Positions 18,677-27,614 are shown, counted from the first letter of the stretch. The stretch is 45,796 nt of DNA from Magnetospirillum moscoviense (GCF_001650635.1 NZ_LWQU01000131.1:1-45796), one strand, 5' to 3'. The notes: generated from the letters alone by a model not told the origin. Numbers and translations: made by a program.

Positions 18677-19701
18677 CAGCCGGCGACCTGGCGGAAGAAA
18701 TCGAGATAACGGGCGACCACCACCTCTTCGGTGAAGTGCGCCTGATAGGCGGCGCGGCCGGCGGCACCCAACCGGGCGGCCAGGCCCGGCTCGGCCAGCA
18801 GGCGGCGGATCGAGGCGGCCAGGGCGGCGGCATCGTCAACCGGCGACAACAGGCCGGTCTGGCCGTCCTCGATCAATTGGCTGGGGCCTTGCGAGGCAGA
18901 GGCGGCCACCGGCTTTCCTTGCGCCCACGCCTCGATGACGACGTTGCCCAAAGGCTCGTGCCGCGACGGGCAGACGAACAGGTCGGCGGCGGCATGCAAG
19001 GCGGCGACGTCGTCGCGCCAGCCCAGGAAACGTACGCGCGGCAGGATGCCCAGATGCTGGGCCTGGCGTTCCAGCTCGCCCATCAGCGGGCCGTCGCCGG
19101 CGATCCACAGATAGGTGTCGTGGACCTCGACCATCGCCTTCAACAGCACATCGAAGGCCTTGTTGGCGTGCAGGCGGCCCAGGGCGAACACCAGGGGCGC
19201 GCCGTCGGGCGTCGAGAAGGCCTTGCGCGGTGCCGGCGGCGCGCTGTCGCAGGCGACGAAGTTGGGGACATAGTGCGCCCGCGATTCCGGCCAGCCCTGA
19301 TCCACCATCCAATTGCGGATGTCGGGGGTGTTGCCGATCAGGTGGCCGCACTGGCGGTAATATTTCAGGTCGTAATAGCCGCCCAGCCGGCCGACATGGA
19401 CGAAATCGCCGCGCGGGCAGAAACGGGTGGCGCGATTCATCCAGGTCAGCGCGATGGTCGGTTTGAACTGGCTGACGGCGCGGCGAAAGCCCCAATGGGT
19501 GGCCAGATCCAGGCGGCCGCCGAAGCCCAGTTCGGTCACCGTTACGCCGCCGGCCCGCAGCAAGGCGGCGCGGCGGGGATTGGTGCGGATCAGGACGTGC
19601 TGGTCGATGCCGGCCCGTTGCAGGGCCAGGGTCAGACGCTCGAAGAAGGCTTCGGCGCCGCCATGCTCGGCGCCGGCCATGGCTTGCAGCAGGCGGGTCA
19701 T
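18676..19701 (-). CDS. Glycosyltransferase, GT-B fold (GT4-like)
   Basis: The protein has 341 residues. The N-terminal half begins with an acceptor-domain loop, AGAEHGGAEAFFERL. The C-terminal half has the donor-binding signs LGRLHANKAFDVLLKA, FLGWRDDVAALHAAADLFVCPSRHEPLGNVVIEAWAQG cut into its usual parts, and the E-x7-E motif of retaining GT4 enzymes (HEPLGNVVIEA). It should transfer a sugar from a nucleotide donor in surface glycan assembly. It overlaps the upstream glycosyltransferase by 4 bp (ATGA) and the downstream amidotransferase by 1 bp. Confidence 0.84.
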   Translation of the reverse strand: MTRLLQAMAGAEHGGAEAFFERLTLALQRAGIDQHVLIRTNPRRAALLRAGGVTVTELGFGGRLDLATHWGFRRAVSQFKPTIALTWMNRATRFCPRGDFVHVGRLGGYYDLKYYRQCGHLIGNTPDIRNWMVDQGWPESRAHYVPNFVACDSAPPAPRKAFSTPDGAPLVFALGRLHANKAFDVLLKAMVEVHDTYLWIAGDGPLMGELERQAQHLGILPRVRFLGWRDDVAALHAAADLFVCPSRHEPLGNVVIEAWAQGKPVAASASQGPSQLIEDGQTGLLSPVDDAAALAASIRRLLAEPGLAARLGAAGRAAYQAHFTEEVVVARYLDFFRQVAG

Positions 19702-20723
19702 GCCAGGAATGCCTCCAGCCGCTCGGCCGCCGCGTCCCAGGTGCGGCCGCCGTAAAGGGCGCGGGCCTCGGCCGACAGCGAGGCGCGCACCGACGGATTG
19801 CCCAGGATGGTGGAGGCCAGATTGGCGAAGGCGTCGGAATCGGGGGCGACATAGGCCGAGCGGCCGTCAGCCACCCGCTCGGGTGCGGCGCCCAGCGGGC
19901 GGATCACCGCCGGGCAGCCGGCCGCCTGGCTTTCCATCAAGGTAAAGGCGGTGGAATCGTCGGGATGGCCGGGATACAGGTGCAGCCAGGCCTGCTGGAA
20001 GGCCTGGGCCATCAAATGGTCGCCCTGCGGCCGTTCGACCCGGACGTTCTGGGCCGAGGCGGCGAACACCTTGGCGGCCAGGAATTCCAGCGCCGGCTCG
20101 ATGCCGCCACCTTCGGCGGCTGCCGCCAGCGCCATGGAATGGATGTGCAACTCGGCCGTGGGCACCGCCGGATGGATGCGCTCGACCCACAGATCCACCA
20201 GCCAGTCCAAGCCGTGACTGGGATGCGAGGTGACGATGGCACGCGGCACTTCGGCCAACTCGACCTGGGCTTGGTTCAGGAAATCGGACTTCAAGGCCGG
20301 CGGCAGCAGGCCGACCGCCAGGCCTCGCGCCTTCCAGTCGATGGCCTGGGATTCGGAACACAGCAGCACCAGCGGCTTGTGGTTGTCCAGCATCGCCCGG
20401 GTGTCCTTGCGGTCAAGGAAGCGGCCGGGAATGGTGTGCCACAGCACCCGTTTGCGGGCCTGCCTGACGAATTCCAGCAGGGCCGGCTTCCTGAATGCGA
20501 TCAGGGCGTCGGTGGTCAGCGGCTTCCTGCCCTCGAAGGTTTCCCATTGGGCGCCTTCGATGAACATGCTCCAGCGGCAGCGATTATAGACCGCGACGGT
20601 GTGGCCGCGCCGGGACAGGGCGCCGGGCAGGGCGGCGAACGCCTTTTCGGCCCCGCCCAGCGGGCGGGCCGAGGCGGTGTAGCCATCGAAGGGAATGGAA
20701 TCGTCGACCAGGGTGATATGCAT
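19698..20723 (-). CDS. Glycosyltransferase, GT-B fold
   Basis: The protein has 341 residues. The N-terminus MHITLVDDSIPFDG leads to RPLGGAEKAFAALPGAL, a GT-B acceptor loop. The C-terminal donor domain has FTLMESQAAGCPAVI and a following APERVADGRSAYV, as in GT4 enzymes, although the central linker is unusual and longer than in simple members. It is the first gene of the glycosyltransferase unit. AGGG lies about 6 bases upstream of the ATG, and a candidate promoter is very close. The donor and acceptor are unknown. Confidence 0.8.
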   Translation of the reverse strand: MHITLVDDSIPFDGYTASARPLGGAEKAFAALPGALSRRGHTVAVYNRCRWSMFIEGAQWETFEGRKPLTTDALIAFRKPALLEFVRQARKRVLWHTIPGRFLDRKDTRAMLDNHKPLVLLCSESQAIDWKARGLAVGLLPPALKSDFLNQAQVELAEVPRAIVTSHPSHGLDWLVDLWVERIHPAVPTAELHIHSMALAAAAEGGGIEPALEFLAAKVFAASAQNVRVERPQGDHLMAQAFQQAWLHLYPGHPDDSTAFTLMESQAAGCPAVIRPLGAAPERVADGRSAYVAPDSDAFANLASTILGNPSVRASLSAEARALYGGRTWDAAAERLEAFLA

Positions 20724-20731
20724 CGTGCCCT

Positions 20732-20761
20732 GTTATAAGACGCACGGTCGGGTCTTGCCAA
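20732..20761 (-). promoter_or_regulatory. Candidate promoter for the glycosyltransferase unit
   Basis: On the minus strand TTGGCA (20761-20756) and TATAAC (20737-20732) are 18 bases apart. The expected transcript start, near 20725, would leave almost no leader before ATG 20723. Either the mRNA is nearly leaderless or this is not the main promoter, since AGGG upstream of the ATG would then be excluded. Confidence 0.35.
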
Positions 20762-20822
20762 GACGGGCTGGTTGCCCCACCTTTTGCGGGCACCGACAAA
20801 ACAATCCCCCGAAGGATATCGC

Positions 20823-21692
20823 ATGGCCGCCAGCTTCACCCGTCTGCCCCGTTCCGTCGTGGTCGTCGCAGGCGAGGACCGCCGCACCTTCCTGCAGGGA
20901 TTGATCTCGAACGACATCAACAAGGTCAGCGCCGCGCAGGCGATCTGGTCGGCCTTCCTGACGCCGCAGGGCAAGTTCCTGTGGGACCTGTTCATCTGCG
21001 AGGAAGGCGACCGCTTCCTGATCGATGTGGAAGCAGACCGCGCCGAGGCCTTCAAGAAGAAGCTGTCGATGTACAAATTACGCTCGAAGGTGACGGTCGA
21101 GTTGGATGGCGGGCTTTCGGTGTTCGCCGCCTTCGGTGACGGTGCCCTGGCCGCGCTGGGGCTTGCGCCGACCGCCGGTGCCGCCAAGGGGGCGACCTAT
21201 GTCGATCCCCGTCTGGCCGATGCCGGTGCGCGCATTGTCGCCGCCGACCCGTCCGCCCTGGTGGCCGCCGGCCTGAGCGAAGCGGCCTTCGCCGCCTGGG
21301 ACCAGGCGCGCATTCGGCTGGGCCTGCCCGACGGCGGCCGCGACATCGAGGTGGAAAAGGGCATCTTGCTGGAAAACGGCTTCTGGGAGCTGAACGGCGT
21401 CGATTTCGACAAGGGCTGCTATATGGGCCAGGAACTGACGGCCCGGACCCGCTATCGCGGTCTGGTCAGGAAGCGCCTGCTGCCGGTGTCGTTCGAGGGC
21501 GCGGCGCCTGCGCCGGGAACCCCGGTGACGGCCGGCGAGTCCGATGCCGGCGAGATGCGCAGCGCGCAAGGCAATGTCGGGCTGGCCTTGTTGCGGCTGG
21601 AAGCGGTGCGGGCCGGTAAGGCGCTGAGCTGCGCCGGCCAGGCCCTGTCCTATTCCGTGCCCGGCTGGGTGGTGCTGCCGGAAGCCGAATAA
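20823..21692 (+). CDS. ygfZ: Folate-binding Fe-S cluster maintenance protein YgfZ
   Basis: The protein has 289 residues. The family signature KGCYMGQE is present at about residue 200, and RRTFLQGLISNDINK lies near the N-terminus, with ERT-like TARTRYRG after the signature. YgfZ is a GcvT-like tetrahydrofolate-binding protein that supports Fe-S enzymes such as MiaB under oxidative stress. I start at ATG 20823, with GAAGGA 7 bases upstream, and not at the earlier in-frame start. It diverges from the glycosyltransferase unit. Confidence 0.88.
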   Translation: MAASFTRLPRSVVVVAGEDRRTFLQGLISNDINKVSAAQAIWSAFLTPQGKFLWDLFICEEGDRFLIDVEADRAEAFKKKLSMYKLRSKVTVELDGGLSVFAAFGDGALAALGLAPTAGAAKGATYVDPRLADAGARIVAADPSALVAAGLSEAAFAAWDQARIRLGLPDGGRDIEVEKGILLENGFWELNGVDFDKGCYMGQELTARTRYRGLVRKRLLPVSFEGAAPAPGTPVTAGESDAGEMRSAQGNVGLALLRLEAVRAGKALSCAGQALSYSVPGWVVLPEAE

Positions 21693-21693
21693 C

Positions 21694-22986
21694 TTAATCC
21701 AGCTCGCTTTCGGCGATTTCCGAGTAGAAGCGGAAATCGTTGCGGCCGGCATGCTTGACCCGGTACATGGCGATGTCGGCGGCCTTGCTGATCTCGTCCA
21801 TGGTTTCGCCGTCGTCGGGATAGACGGCGCCGCCGATCGAGGCGCCGACCTGGCAGATATTGCCCTTGTAATCGATGGGCTTGGCCAGGGAATCGATGAT
21901 CTTGCGCGCCACCAGCGCCGCCTCGTTGGGCCGGGCGACGGTTTCCAGCAGCACCACGAACTCGTCGCCGCCGACGCGCGACACCGTGTCCGACGACCGC
22001 ACGCAGCGATTCAAACGCTCGGCCACCTCGCGCAGCACCTCGTCGCCGGCCTCGTGGCCCAGCGTGTCGTTGATCGGCTTGAACTTGTCGAGATCGACAT
22101 AAAGCAGCGCCATGCGCGACTTGTTGCGCTGGGCGCGCGCCAAGGCGTGGCGCATGCGGTCGTTCAACAAATTGCGGTTGGGCAGGCCGGTCAGGCTGTC
22201 ATGGTGGGCCAGCCGGCGGATGCGTTCCTCGTTTTCCTTGCGCTCGGAAATGTCGCGCAGGATGGCGGTGAACAGGCGGTGGCGGCCGTGGCGCAACTCG
22301 CTGACCGAGATTTCCATCGGGAAGCTCGTGCCGTCGGCGCGCTGGCCCAGCCCTTCGACCTGACGGCCCATCAGGGTCGGGAACAGGCCGGCCATGTAGG
22401 CGTCGAAGAAACGGTGATGGCGCTCGCGGTCGGCCTCGGGCAGCAAGGTGACCAGATCGGCCCCGACCAGCTTGCCGCGCGCATAGCCGAACATCCGGTC
22501 GGCGGCCGGGTTGGCCGATTCGATCCGGCCGGAATCGTTGATGGTGACGATGCCTTCCGCCACCGAGGCCAGAACGCCTTGCAGCCGCTCCTCGCGCTCG
22601 CGCAGGGCCTCGGCCGATTTGACGAATTTCGAGATGTCGCGCACTTCCAAAAGGAAGATGTCGCTGGTCGGCTGGGCCCTGCGCACCCGCAGCTCGGCCT
22701 CGAAGGCGGTGCCGTCCACGCGCAAAAGCTTCAGCGGCAGGAATTCTTCCTCGGCCAGCAGCTCCCATCCCGCTTCCATCAGGAAGCGGTAGTCCGAGAC
22801 GACGAAATCCTCGAATTGGGTGCCGATCGCCTCGGCCTGGCTGTTCAGCCCCAGCATGCGGGCGCCAGCATGGTTGACGAAATCGATCTTGCCGTTCTTC
22901 AACAGGCAGACAAGCGACGACACGAGCTCGAGAAGCTCATGGTCCAGCATAGCCGTCGTCGTCATGGCCGGCATGGAAGCCGTCAC
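21694..22986 (-). CDS. Diguanylate cyclase with two PAS domains
   Basis: The protein has 430 residues from GTG 22984-22986, with GGGAG about 9 bases upstream; ATGs a few codons later are alternatives. Residues about 10-115 are a PAS domain (KNGKIDFVNHAGARMLG). Residues about 130-250 are a second PAS/PAC (GRIESANPAADRMFGYARGK, then ILRDISERKENEE). Residues about 265-425 are a GGDEF domain with the intact active site RVGGDEFVVLLE. RSSD lies five residues before it as a product-inhibition I-site. It therefore should make c-di-GMP and be feedback inhibited. No EAL domain or membrane helix is present; the signal is unknown. It ends 1 base after ygfZ, convergent. Confidence 0.88.
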   Translation of the reverse strand: MTASMPAMTTTAMLDHELLELVSSLVCLLKNGKIDFVNHAGARMLGLNSQAEAIGTQFEDFVVSDYRFLMEAGWELLAEEEFLPLKLLRVDGTAFEAELRVRRAQPTSDIFLLEVRDISKFVKSAEALREREERLQGVLASVAEGIVTINDSGRIESANPAADRMFGYARGKLVGADLVTLLPEADRERHHRFFDAYMAGLFPTLMGRQVEGLGQRADGTSFPMEISVSELRHGRHRLFTAILRDISERKENEERIRRLAHHDSLTGLPNRNLLNDRMRHALARAQRNKSRMALLYVDLDKFKPINDTLGHEAGDEVLREVAERLNRCVRSSDTVSRVGGDEFVVLLETVARPNEAALVARKIIDSLAKPIDYKGNICQVGASIGGAVYPDDGETMDEISKAADIAMYRVKHAGRNDFRFYSEIAESELD

Positions 22987-23056
22987 CTTGCAATTCTCCC
23001 GTATCCTTTGTGTGGATGCTCTGCCCAACGGATGGGAATGTCAACAACCGGGCGAT

Positions 23057-23977
23057 TTACGCACAGCCAAGGCGAGTGTTGACGGTCGCCAGTCGCGAGA
23101 ACGGAGATTCCCCCGGCGGCAGGCTCAGGTCGCCGGCCCGGCGGATTCCCTCGCGGCCCCAGCGTTCGCGGACCGCCTCGCACAGCCAAAGCGCGGCCTG
23201 GCCGTGGCGGGCATCGACCAGACGGCCGCTTCCCTCCAGGAAGGCCCGATGGTCGTCGATGGCGGCGATCAACTGGTCCAGGCCGTCCTGGCGCAGCGAC
23301 GATACCATCAGCACTGGCACGGTCCAGCCGTCGGCCCCATCGGCGCCGCCCAGCGACAGCGCGCCCAGCACATCCGAGCGGGCACGTTGTGCCGCCTGCT
23401 CCATGTCGGCCTTGGTGACCACCACCACATGGGGGATTTCGGCGATGCCGGCCTTCATGAATTGCAGCGAATCGCCCGATCCCGGCTGGACGCAGAACAG
23501 CACGGTATCGGCGACGCCAGCCACGTCGGTCTCGCTTTGGCCGACGCCGACGGTCTCGATCAGCACGATGTCGTAAAGGGCGCGCATCAGCACCATCGCC
23601 GACACCGTCAGCCCGGCCAGGCCGCCCAGCCGGTCGCGCGCCGCCATCGAGCGAACGAAGATGCCCTGATCCTCGGGGTCGGTGGACAGCCGCGTGCGGT
23701 CGCCCAGAAGCGCTCCGCCCGAACGGCGCGACGACGGATCGACGGCGATGCAGGCGACGCGGCGGCCGGATTTGCGCCAGCCGCCGATCAGGGCGTTCAT
23801 CAGGGTCGATTTGCCGACGCCGGGCGGCCCGGTCATGCCGACCACATGGGCGGTGGGCGCCTGGTAGGCCTGGTCAAGCAGCGCCACGGTTTCGGGGGCG
23901 TCGGGGTGGCGCTCGATCTCGGCCAGGGCGCGGGCCAGCGCCGCTTTGCCGCCGGCTTTCAGGGTGTCTAGGTCCAT
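23057..23977 (-). CDS. meaB: MeaB/ArgK-type GTPase, chaperone of methylmalonyl-CoA mutase
   Basis: The protein has 306 residues from ATG 23975-23977, which fits the family; an in-frame TTG 12 codons upstream is less likely, and neither has a clear ribosome-binding site. Walker A is VGMTGPPGVGKSTLMNALI. VDPSSRRSGGALLGDRTRL, IETVGVGQSETDVA and VTKADMEQA are the other G-protein motifs. MeaB protects and reloads the B12-dependent methylmalonyl-CoA mutase. The mutase genes are not in this window. cobC at 12835 is consistent with B12 use in this organism but is far away. Confidence 0.88.
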   Translation of the reverse strand: MDLDTLKAGGKAALARALAEIERHPDAPETVALLDQAYQAPTAHVVGMTGPPGVGKSTLMNALIGGWRKSGRRVACIAVDPSSRRSGGALLGDRTRLSTDPEDQGIFVRSMAARDRLGGLAGLTVSAMVLMRALYDIVLIETVGVGQSETDVAGVADTVLFCVQPGSGDSLQFMKAGIAEIPHVVVVTKADMEQAAQRARSDVLGALSLGGADGADGWTVPVLMVSSLRQDGLDQLIAAIDDHRAFLEGSGRLVDARHGQAALWLCEAVRERWGREGIRRAGDLSLPPGESPFSRLATVNTRLGCA

Positions 23978-24042
23978 GGCGGCGATTGTCCATGGACCGG
24001 CGAGTGTGGTCAAGACCAGCCGCCTTTGCTATGGTCGCCGCC

Positions 24043-24516
24043 ATGAAAAATGCTGCCCGTCTTCCCCTGTTCGTCCTGGCGGTTTCAGTCGCCGCTTTGG
24101 CTTTCGCCCTGACTGCCGAATACGGTTTCGGCCTGAAACCGTGCGTGTTGTGCCTGGTGCAACGGGTGCCATTCGTCCTGGCCGGTCTGGCCGCAGGGCT
24201 GGTGCTGGCCTTGCCGCGCCTGGGGCGATGGGTGATGCCGCTGGTGGTTCTGACCTTCCTGGTCAATTCCGGCATCGCCGTTTATCACGTCGGCGTCGAA
24301 CAGAAATGGTGGGCGTCGTCTTGTTCCGGCTCGGCCGGCCAGGCGCTCGACGTCACCGACCTGGCGGCGATGATGAGCAAACCCGCCGAGGCCCAGTGCG
24401 ACGAGCCGGCCTGGCAATGGCACGGCATCACCATGGCGGCGCTGAACGTGCCGTTCTCGGCGGGGCTGGGCTTGATGGTGCTGGCGGCGCTGCTGCGGCG
24501 AAAGGATGGACGATGA
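24043..24516 (+). CDS. dsbB: DsbB-family disulfide bond formation protein
   Basis: The protein has 157 residues and four membrane helices. The first periplasmic redox pair is in LKPCVLCLVQRVPF (CxxC), and the second loop has Cys in SSCSGSAG and AQCDEP, followed by WHGITMAALN. This is the DsbB pattern: it reoxidises DsbA and passes electrons to ubiquinone. Neither possible start (24031 or 24043) has a clear ribosome-binding site; I chose the second for its position directly before the first helix. The last 4 bases overlap coq7 (ATGA). Confidence 0.85.
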   Translation: MKNAARLPLFVLAVSVAALAFALTAEYGFGLKPCVLCLVQRVPFVLAGLAAGLVLALPRLGRWVMPLVVLTFLVNSGIAVYHVGVEQKWWASSCSGSAGQALDVTDLAAMMSKPAEAQCDEPAWQWHGITMAALNVPFSAGLGLMVLAALLRRKDGR

Positions 24517-25061
24517 AGACGGCGGAACGGCGTATTCCCGGCGATCCCACCAAGGACCAGCTGATCGACCGCTTCCTGCGGGTCAACCAGGCCGGCGAGT
24601 TGGGGGCGGTGCGCATCTATCAGGGCCAGCGGGCGGTTCTGGGCAAGGGCCGTCACGGTCCGCTTCTGGCCCATATGGCGGCGCAGGAACAGCATCACCT
24701 CGACACCTTCAACCGGCTGATCGGCGAGCGCCGCACCCGGCCGACCGTGCTGGCGCCGTTGTGGCATGTCGCCGGCTTCGTCCTGGGCGCCGGCACCGCG
24801 CTGTTGGGCGACCGGGCCGCCATGGCCTGCACGGTGGCGGTCGAGGAGACCATTGATGCCCATTACGCCGAACAGGCGGCGCAGTTGGGCGAGGACGAGG
24901 CGCCGCTGAAGGCGACCATCGAACAGTTCCGCGCCGAGGAACTGGAGCACCGCGATATCGGCCTGGCTAACGAGGCCGAGCAGGCGCCCGGCTATCCGCT
25001 CCTGTCCACGGCCATCAAGACCGGCTGCCGGATCGCCATCTGGCTGTCCGAGCGGATTTAG
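24513..25061 (+). CDS. coq7: Demethoxyubiquinone hydroxylase Coq7
   Basis: The protein has 182 residues. It is a diiron carboxylate enzyme that hydroxylates demethoxyubiquinone at C6 late in ubiquinone synthesis. The iron ligands are visible: Glu in NQAGELGAVRIYQGQ, ExxH in QEQHHLDTF, Glu in VEETIDAHY, and ExxH in EELEHRDIG. AAGGA lies about 7 bases before the ATG, which overlaps the dsbB stop. The pairing is sensible, as DsbB uses ubiquinone. The open frame upstream is the shadow of dsbB. Confidence 0.9.
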   Translation: MKTAERRIPGDPTKDQLIDRFLRVNQAGELGAVRIYQGQRAVLGKGRHGPLLAHMAAQEQHHLDTFNRLIGERRTRPTVLAPLWHVAGFVLGAGTALLGDRAAMACTVAVEETIDAHYAEQAAQLGEDEAPLKATIEQFRAEELEHRDIGLANEAEQAPGYPLLSTAIKTGCRIAIWLSERI

Positions 25062-25079
25062 CCGGCTCGAGAAAAGAAC

Positions 25080-25183
25080 GTCATTCCCGCGCCGGCGGGA
25101 ATCCATGCCTCCGCCACTCGATATCTTCCGGCAAGGTCGTCATCTCGCCCCACGATGGACCCCCACCTGCGCGGGGGTGACGG
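25080..25183. repeat. Pair of REP-type palindromic repeats
   Basis: At 25080-25107 GTCATTCCCGC...GCGGGAATCC forms a palindrome around CCGG. At 25154-25183 GGACCCCCACCTGCGCGGGGGTGACGG forms the inverse-facing partner. Such facing pairs, with the conserved ATTCCCGC and GATGGAxCCC edges, are widespread repetitive extragenic sequences in Proteobacteria. They lie in the 357-bp space 25062-25418 between convergent genes. Confidence 0.6.
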
Positions 25184-25418
25184 CAAGAGAGAGGCTGAGG
25201 CGAATTTTTCCTCGAGCCTGCAAGCCTGGGCAATGTCGAAAGCAAGCCGGCCGCCTGATGGGGGGATTGGCAGCCGGCCCTGCTTACGCTGATCAAGCGG
25301 CGGCCCGGCCTAAAGGGAATCTCCTGGGATACGGGAGTGGAGATGCCGGCATTACGCACAAATCGCTGCTTCCAAAGTATAGTAATCTATACGAACGAAG
25401 CAGAACAGTGGAATCGGT
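25184..25418. other. Gene-free remainder of the coq7-M48 convergent gap
   Basis: No protein, tRNA or convincing terminator is seen. The last 60 bases are AT-rich for this genome, with ATAGTAATCTAT. Both flanking genes end here, so 3' ends of transcripts are expected. Confidence 0.5.
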
Positions 25419-26426
25419 TCACTTTTGCCCGCCGCACATCCCCTTCAGCGCTTGCCACTGGGCGGGGCCGAGCGCCGGGCGGTAGGCGCGCCCGGCCTGG
25501 CGATCGGCCAGGAAGGCGGCGGCCCGGGCCGACGAATCCGGATGGGACGACAGGAATTCCGGCACGTTCCCCTCGATCTTTTCCAGCATCTCGAAGGTGC
25601 GGGCCATGCCGATGGGGTCGATGTCGGCCCGGTTCAGCAGGGCCAGGGCTTGGGCGTCGGCCTCGGTCTCGTCGTCGCGGGAATAGGTGAAGCCCAGCAG
25701 CGAACCGGCGGCGGTTCCCACGATGCCCGAGGCGTCGCCGACCACGATGGCGGCCAGGGCGCCGACTCCGATGGCCCGAACCGAGGCGGCCAGCGCGTCG
25801 CGGCGCCGGACATGGCCGATCTCATGGGCCAGCACCCCGGCCAGTTGCTCTGGCGTGTCGAGCTTGTCCACCAGGCCGCGCAGGATAAGAATGGTTCCGC
25901 CCGGCAGGGTGATGGCGTTGACCATCGGCGAATCGACCACCATCACCCGGCGCGGCCTTGTTTGATCCGATCCGTTGACCCGGCTGGTCAGGGACCACAA
26001 GGCGGCGCCGCCCTCGGGGCCGGTGCAGGCCGGCCAGGCCTTGAGGATCTGGAAATGGAGGGAATCGCCCATAGCGATCTCGGCTTCCATCGGCACATGG
26101 CGGGCGGCAAATCGGGCCAGGGGCGGAATCGCCAGCCAGATCAGGACGATCAGGGCCGGGGCCGCCGCCAACAGGGCCACCAGCCGCCAGGGCTTGTCTG
26201 TCCGGCGGGACGGGCGGGGAAGGCGGCGGCTCAAGTCCTCGGGATCGTCGATGGTCAAGGTGGCGTCGGCGCATAGGAAAGCGGCGCCGTCTCTTTCGAT
26301 CTCGGCCAGCGGCCAGTGGGCCAGCGCCGAGCCGTCCAGGGCGGCGATGGTCAGGACGCGCTCGCCGATTTCGACCCGGACCTCGTGGGCCAGGGCGACG
26401 CGGCCGTCGCAAAAGCGCCCGCGCAT
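25419..26426 (-). CDS. M48-family membrane-anchored metalloprotease
   Basis: The protein has 335 residues. Residues 1-80 form an N-terminal region without recognised motifs. A membrane helix follows (LVALLAAAPALIVLIWLAI). The zinc-protease motif AHEIGHV (HExxH) is in the middle, with the third ligand in the later DETEADAQAL. The C-terminal HPDSSARAAAF is typical of the M48 family (HtpX/BepA/LoiP types) that acts on envelope proteins. The start ATG 26424-26426 shares one base with the stop of the upstream DUF898 gene. The frame remains open for 1.6 kb upstream, but this is a shadow. Confidence 0.84.
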   Translation of the reverse strand: MRGRFCDGRVALAHEVRVEIGERVLTIAALDGSALAHWPLAEIERDGAAFLCADATLTIDDPEDLSRRLPRPSRRTDKPWRLVALLAAAPALIVLIWLAIPPLARFAARHVPMEAEIAMGDSLHFQILKAWPACTGPEGGAALWSLTSRVNGSDQTRPRRVMVVDSPMVNAITLPGGTILILRGLVDKLDTPEQLAGVLAHEIGHVRRRDALAASVRAIGVGALAAIVVGDASGIVGTAAGSLLGFTYSRDDETEADAQALALLNRADIDPIGMARTFEMLEKIEGNVPEFLSSHPDSSARAAAFLADRQAGRAYRPALGPAQWQALKGMCGGQK

Positions 26427-27481
26427 CAAAAGGCGCCGATTCCGTCGAACACCTCGACGATGCCTTCGGCCGAGCCGGCTGCGGCCGCGTCGGACCGGGT
26501 GATGCGGGCGAAGTCGGGCTCGCCCGCGATCTCCAGATGGGCGGCGGCGAAGCGGAAGAGGCGCAATCCGGTCAGCGGCGCCAGGATGCCGAACGACAAG
26601 ATGATCAGGGCGAAATTGCCCAGGAACAGCCCGATCAGGCCCCACGAGCCGACCGGGAAGGAAAAGGCCTGGCCGGTCAGGCTGGTCGATTGGGCCAGGT
26701 GGCGATAAAAGCCGGCCCGGTACCAGGCGATGGGGAAGGCCATCAGCACCAGCAGCAAGATCATGGCGAGAAACGTTATTCCGCTGGCCTGGGCGGCCGG
26801 ATCGGCGCCGCTCATCTGGGCCGCGCCGACAGCCGCCACGACCAGAAAGATCGGCAGCGGCAGCGCCAGCACGAAGCAGGCCATCAGCACCAGGAAACGC
26901 TTGTACAACGGCCCCGCGCGCAATGTGCACTCCAGCCGGGTGTCGCCGATGCGGGTGTTGGACATCATGGCGCGGGCCAACTTGGCCTGGAACCATGGCA
27001 CGGCCAGGCCCAGGGAAAGCACGCTGCACACGCCGGAAGCCAGGAACAGCAGGCCATAGCGCCAGGAATCGCCATCCAGGCCGCAGGCGATGCCGCGCCA
27101 GCGGGTGCGCGACAATTGGTAGCGCTTGGCTCGGTACAGGCCGGCCCCCAGCAGGAACACGCCCAGGGCGTAAAGGCCTGCGAAGCCGAGCCCGGCCACG
27201 GCCGGCTGGGTCAACACGATCATCTGCAGCAGGCCATAGGCCACCGCCATGGGCAGGAAGACGAACAGCAGCACCAGCAGGAAGCCGACGAACAATTCCC
27301 GCCCGGTGCCGGTATAGGTCAGCGGATCGCCGAAGGCCAGGGTGGTCGACCACAAATGGCGGCGCACCCGGGTCTTGCCCCAGAAGCGCCACAGGGTCAG
27401 CGTCACCAAGTTCAGCAGCGCGTTGACCAGGGCCAGACGCAGCACCGGGCCGGTGTTCGAGGTTTGTTGGAAAGGATGCAC
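26426..27481 (-). CDS. DUF898 (YjgN-like) multi-pass membrane protein
   Basis: The protein has 351 residues from GTG 27479-27481 with GGGGGG about 6 bases upstream; the open frame continues upstream without homology. The family mark is NLVTLTLWRFWGKTRVRRHLWS near residue 30, followed by TYTGTGRELF, then about six to eight membrane segments. The C-terminal 40 residues are soluble. DUF898 proteins are inner-membrane proteins of unknown function. The stop-start contact with the M48 protease gene suggests a protease-membrane protein pair, perhaps an envelope quality-control module. Confidence 0.8.
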   Translation of the reverse strand: MHPFQQTSNTGPVLRLALVNALLNLVTLTLWRFWGKTRVRRHLWSTTLAFGDPLTYTGTGRELFVGFLLVLLFVFLPMAVAYGLLQMIVLTQPAVAGLGFAGLYALGVFLLGAGLYRAKRYQLSRTRWRGIACGLDGDSWRYGLLFLASGVCSVLSLGLAVPWFQAKLARAMMSNTRIGDTRLECTLRAGPLYKRFLVLMACFVLALPLPIFLVVAAVGAAQMSGADPAAQASGITFLAMILLLVLMAFPIAWYRAGFYRHLAQSTSLTGQAFSFPVGSWGLIGLFLGNFALIILSFGILAPLTGLRLFRFAAAHLEIAGEPDFARITRSDAAAAGSAEGIVEVFDGIGAF

Positions 27482-27614
27482 GGCCTGCCCCCCGCAAGCG
27501 TTGAAGTCGGCGTAGAGTATTCCTCTTGCGGTATGGAATCCACCGGCAGTCTGGGCTGTGGCCTGGAAATCTGGTATGACCACAAGGTGCCCCTTCCGCA
27601 CGAGGAGACAGACG

